A stretch of 32,985 nt of DNA. Origin: CAYNXB01 sp964401045 (GTDB lineage: Bacteria; Pseudomonadota; Alphaproteobacteria; Sphingomonadales; Sphingomonadaceae). The notes beneath the pieces were generated by a model. The model saw nothing but the letters and a program-made list of their open reading frames with translations. It was not told where the DNA came from and did no database searches. This document shows, in pieces, positions 31,562 through 32,985 of this stretch. The first letter of the stretch is position 1. Every line of letters starts with the position of its first letter. The position numbers and the translations under genes are program-made. Location of the stretch: positions 1-32,985 of the forward strand of contig CAYNXB010000028.1 of NCBI GenBank assembly GCA_964401045.1, in the 5' to 3' direction.

Positions 31562-32014
31562 ATGCGCGTCTATCTGGTGATCATGGACGAAAGCGAGGAA
31601 GCGCGCACCGCTATGCGCTTCGCCTCGCGCCGAGCGGCCAAGACGGGCGGCGCGGTGCACATCCTGGCCCTGGTTCCGAAGCAGGATTTCGTCGCATTCG
31701 GAGGCGTGCAGGCGACGATCGAGGAGGAAGCGCGCGATCGTGCCGAAGTCCTCGCGAACAGCGCCGCGGGCAGCCTCCTGTCGGAAAGCGGTCAGATGCC
31801 GGTGATCGCGGTGCGCGAAGGCGAAGGTCACGCGGTGATCCGCGATTACCTGGCCGAGCATGGCGAAGTGGCCGCGCTGGTGCTGGGTTCGGCGGCGGAA
31901 GGCGGACCGGGACCGCTGGTGAGCTATTTCTCGACTCACTCGGGGACGTTGCCATGCCCGGTGTTCATCGTGCCGGGCGGGCTGAACGACGAGGATATCG
32001 ACCGGCTGAGTTAA
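31562..32014 (+). CDS. Universal stress protein family (UspA-like)
   Basis: Protein of 150 residues. The N-terminal strand MRVYLVIMDESEEA and C-terminal VLGSAAEGGPGPLVSYFSTHSGTLPCPVFIVPGG fit the Usp fold with a G-x2-G-x9-G-S/T type ATP-binding loop, partly altered. Usp proteins are induced in stress or starvation; the partner is unknown. ATG 31562 is chosen over 31487 because homologues begin with this strand and the earlier frame reads through the promoter region. It is divergent from pdhC and converges with rnr with 21 bases between stops. Confidence 0.9.
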   Translation: MRVYLVIMDESEEARTAMRFASRRAAKTGGAVHILALVPKQDFVAFGGVQATIEEEARDRAEVLANSAAGSLLSESGQMPVIAVREGEGHAVIRDYLAEHGEVAALVLGSAAEGGPGPLVSYFSTHSGTLPCPVFIVPGGLNDEDIDRLS

Positions 32015-32035
32015 TCCGCCCCGTGTCGAAGGAGA

Positions 32036-32985
32036 TTACTTCCGCTTGCGCCCCTGGTGCCGGATGTTCGCCGGCCTGCCACGCTTGCCCTGCATGGGCT
32101 TGCCGTTGTGCCTGGCCCCCTCGCGCGCGCCTCGCGGCTCGACCACCCCCTCGCTATCCGGCAATTCGAATTTCAGCGCGCCCGACAGCGGGTTAGCCTC
32201 GGCCAGCCGCAGTTCGAGCATGTCGCCCACCGCAAAGCGCGTGCCGCTGCTCTCGCCGACCAGCGCGCGTGCCGCTTCCTCGTAACGGAAGTATTCCCGG
32301 CCAAGCGTGGAAACCGGCACCAGCCCGTCGCCGCCCAACCCGGCGATGGTCGCGAAGAAGCCGAAGCTCTGGACCCCGGTAATGCGGGTCTTGAATACTT
32401 CGCCGACGCGCGCGGAAAGCCAGGCGGCGACGTAGCGGTCGAGCGTTTCGCGTTCGGCTTCCATCGCGCGGCGCTCGGCGGTGGAGATCGCATCGCTCAC
32501 CTTGGAGAGATCGGCGCGATCGCGGTCCGACAAGCCGGAAGCCGGCGGAAGCTTTCCCTTCGGCTTTGGCTGCTCCAGATCGAACGCATCGACCAGCGCG
32601 CGGTGGACCAGCAGGTCCGCATAGCGCCGGATCGGCGAGGTGAAATGCGCGTAGCTGCCGAGCGCCAGCCCGAAGTGACCGGCGTTGCGCGGGCCGTAAT
32701 AGGCCTGCGTCTGGCTGCGCAGCACAGCCTCCATGATGAGCGCCTTCTCTGCCTCGTCGGACACGTCCTTGAGCATGCGATTGAACAGGCCCGGCGTGAT
32801 CACCTGGCCAAGCGCGAACTTGCGGCCGAAGGTATCGAGGTATTCCTTGAGCGCGACCAGCTTCTCGCGGCTCGGCGGCTCGTGCACGCGATACACCACC
32901 GGCGCGGTCTTGCTTTCCAGCGCCTTGGCGGCGGCGACGTTGGCGGCGATCATGAAATCCTCGACCACGCGGTGCGCATCGAGCC
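32036..32985 (-). CDS. rnr: Ribonuclease R, C-terminal part (partial)
   Basis: About 316 residues at the 3' end of rnr; the 5' part lies beyond the right edge. RNase R is a 3'-5' exoribonuclease of the RNB family that degrades structured RNA. Seen: AHRVVEDFMIAANVAAA, GLALGSYAHFTSPIRRYADLLVHR (RNB catalytic-domain signature), an S1 RNA-binding domain (VGEVFKTRITGVQSFGFFATI), and a basic disordered tail (KRGRPANIRHQGRKRK). The tail is rich in Arg/Lys as in other RNase R proteins and likely contacts RNA. Confidence 0.95.
   Translation of the reverse strand, partial: LDAHRVVEDFMIAANVAAAKALESKTAPVVYRVHEPPSREKLVALKEYLDTFGRKFALGQVITPGLFNRMLKDVSDEAEKALIMEAVLRSQTQAYYGPRNAGHFGLALGSYAHFTSPIRRYADLLVHRALVDAFDLEQPKPKGKLPPASGLSDRDRADLSKVSDAISTAERRAMEAERETLDRYVAAWLSARVGEVFKTRITGVQSFGFFATIAGLGGDGLVPVSTLGREYFRYEEAARALVGESSGTRFAVGDMLELRLAEANPLSGALKFELPDSEGVVEPRGAREGARHNGKPMQGKRGRPANIRHQGRKRK

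Noticed and set aside
1..32985. CRISPR array, insertion sequence, prophage or defence island
   Set aside because: No regularly spaced repeats, transposase, integrase or phage genes are seen; the window is composed of housekeeping genes.

Overview
The window is a gene-dense, high-GC chromosomal segment of an alphaproteobacterium, most likely a member of the Sphingomonadales (Sphingomonas, Erythrobacter, Novosphingobium and relatives). Supporting features are the fused IspDF enzyme, the dusB-ntrB-ntrC-ntrY-ntrX-hfq-hflX order, an Hfq made of two Sm domains in one chain, and a single-lipoyl-domain PDH E2 next to lipoamide dehydrogenase. Almost everything is core housekeeping. I see no insertion sequence, integrase, prophage module or CRISPR array.

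Layout. 1-139: 5' end of gyrA (minus), divergent from a secreted TPR protein (433-1743) that ends at a strong terminator. 1801-3168 (minus): a beta-carbonic anhydrase followed by a NYN-LOTUS putative ribonuclease. 3229-4640 (plus): lipA and a START-domain coenzyme Q-binding protein, converging with 4601-6802 (minus): ispDF, a secreted unknown and the CinA/PncC amidase. 6878-16157 (plus): dusB, ntrBC, ntrYX, tandem hfq and hflX. This block is two nitrogen-type two-component systems followed by the RNA chaperone and its neighbouring GTPase.

16134-25086 (minus): a ten-gene run in which eight of the nine junctions overlap or lie within about 30 bases: mltB-like, rlpA-like, dacA, tmk, holB, metG, tatD, a PhnP-like metallo-hydrolase, a small membrane protein and mazG. 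It joins wall remodelling, dTTP supply, the replication clamp loader, methionyl-tRNA synthesis and nucleotide-pool cleaning. A secreted unknown lies just upstream (25138-25983). 26142-26231: tRNA-Ser(UGA). 26367-27782: two convergent Rossmann methyltransferase-like genes. 27951-31468 (minus): pdhC (E2), a hotdog thioesterase, lpdA (E3) and a 59-residue unknown. 31562-32014: a universal stress protein. 32036-32985 (minus): the 3' part of RNase R, running off the window.

The points most worth a second look are the asymmetric double Hfq, a hairpin burying the ribosome-binding site of dacA, a probable CTG start of hflX overlapping the hfq stop, a 14-base AT palindrome in front of mazG, an RlpA-like protein that seems to lack its catalytic acids, and several small or secreted unknowns. 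I did not find a convincing new multi-gene system such as a defence island.
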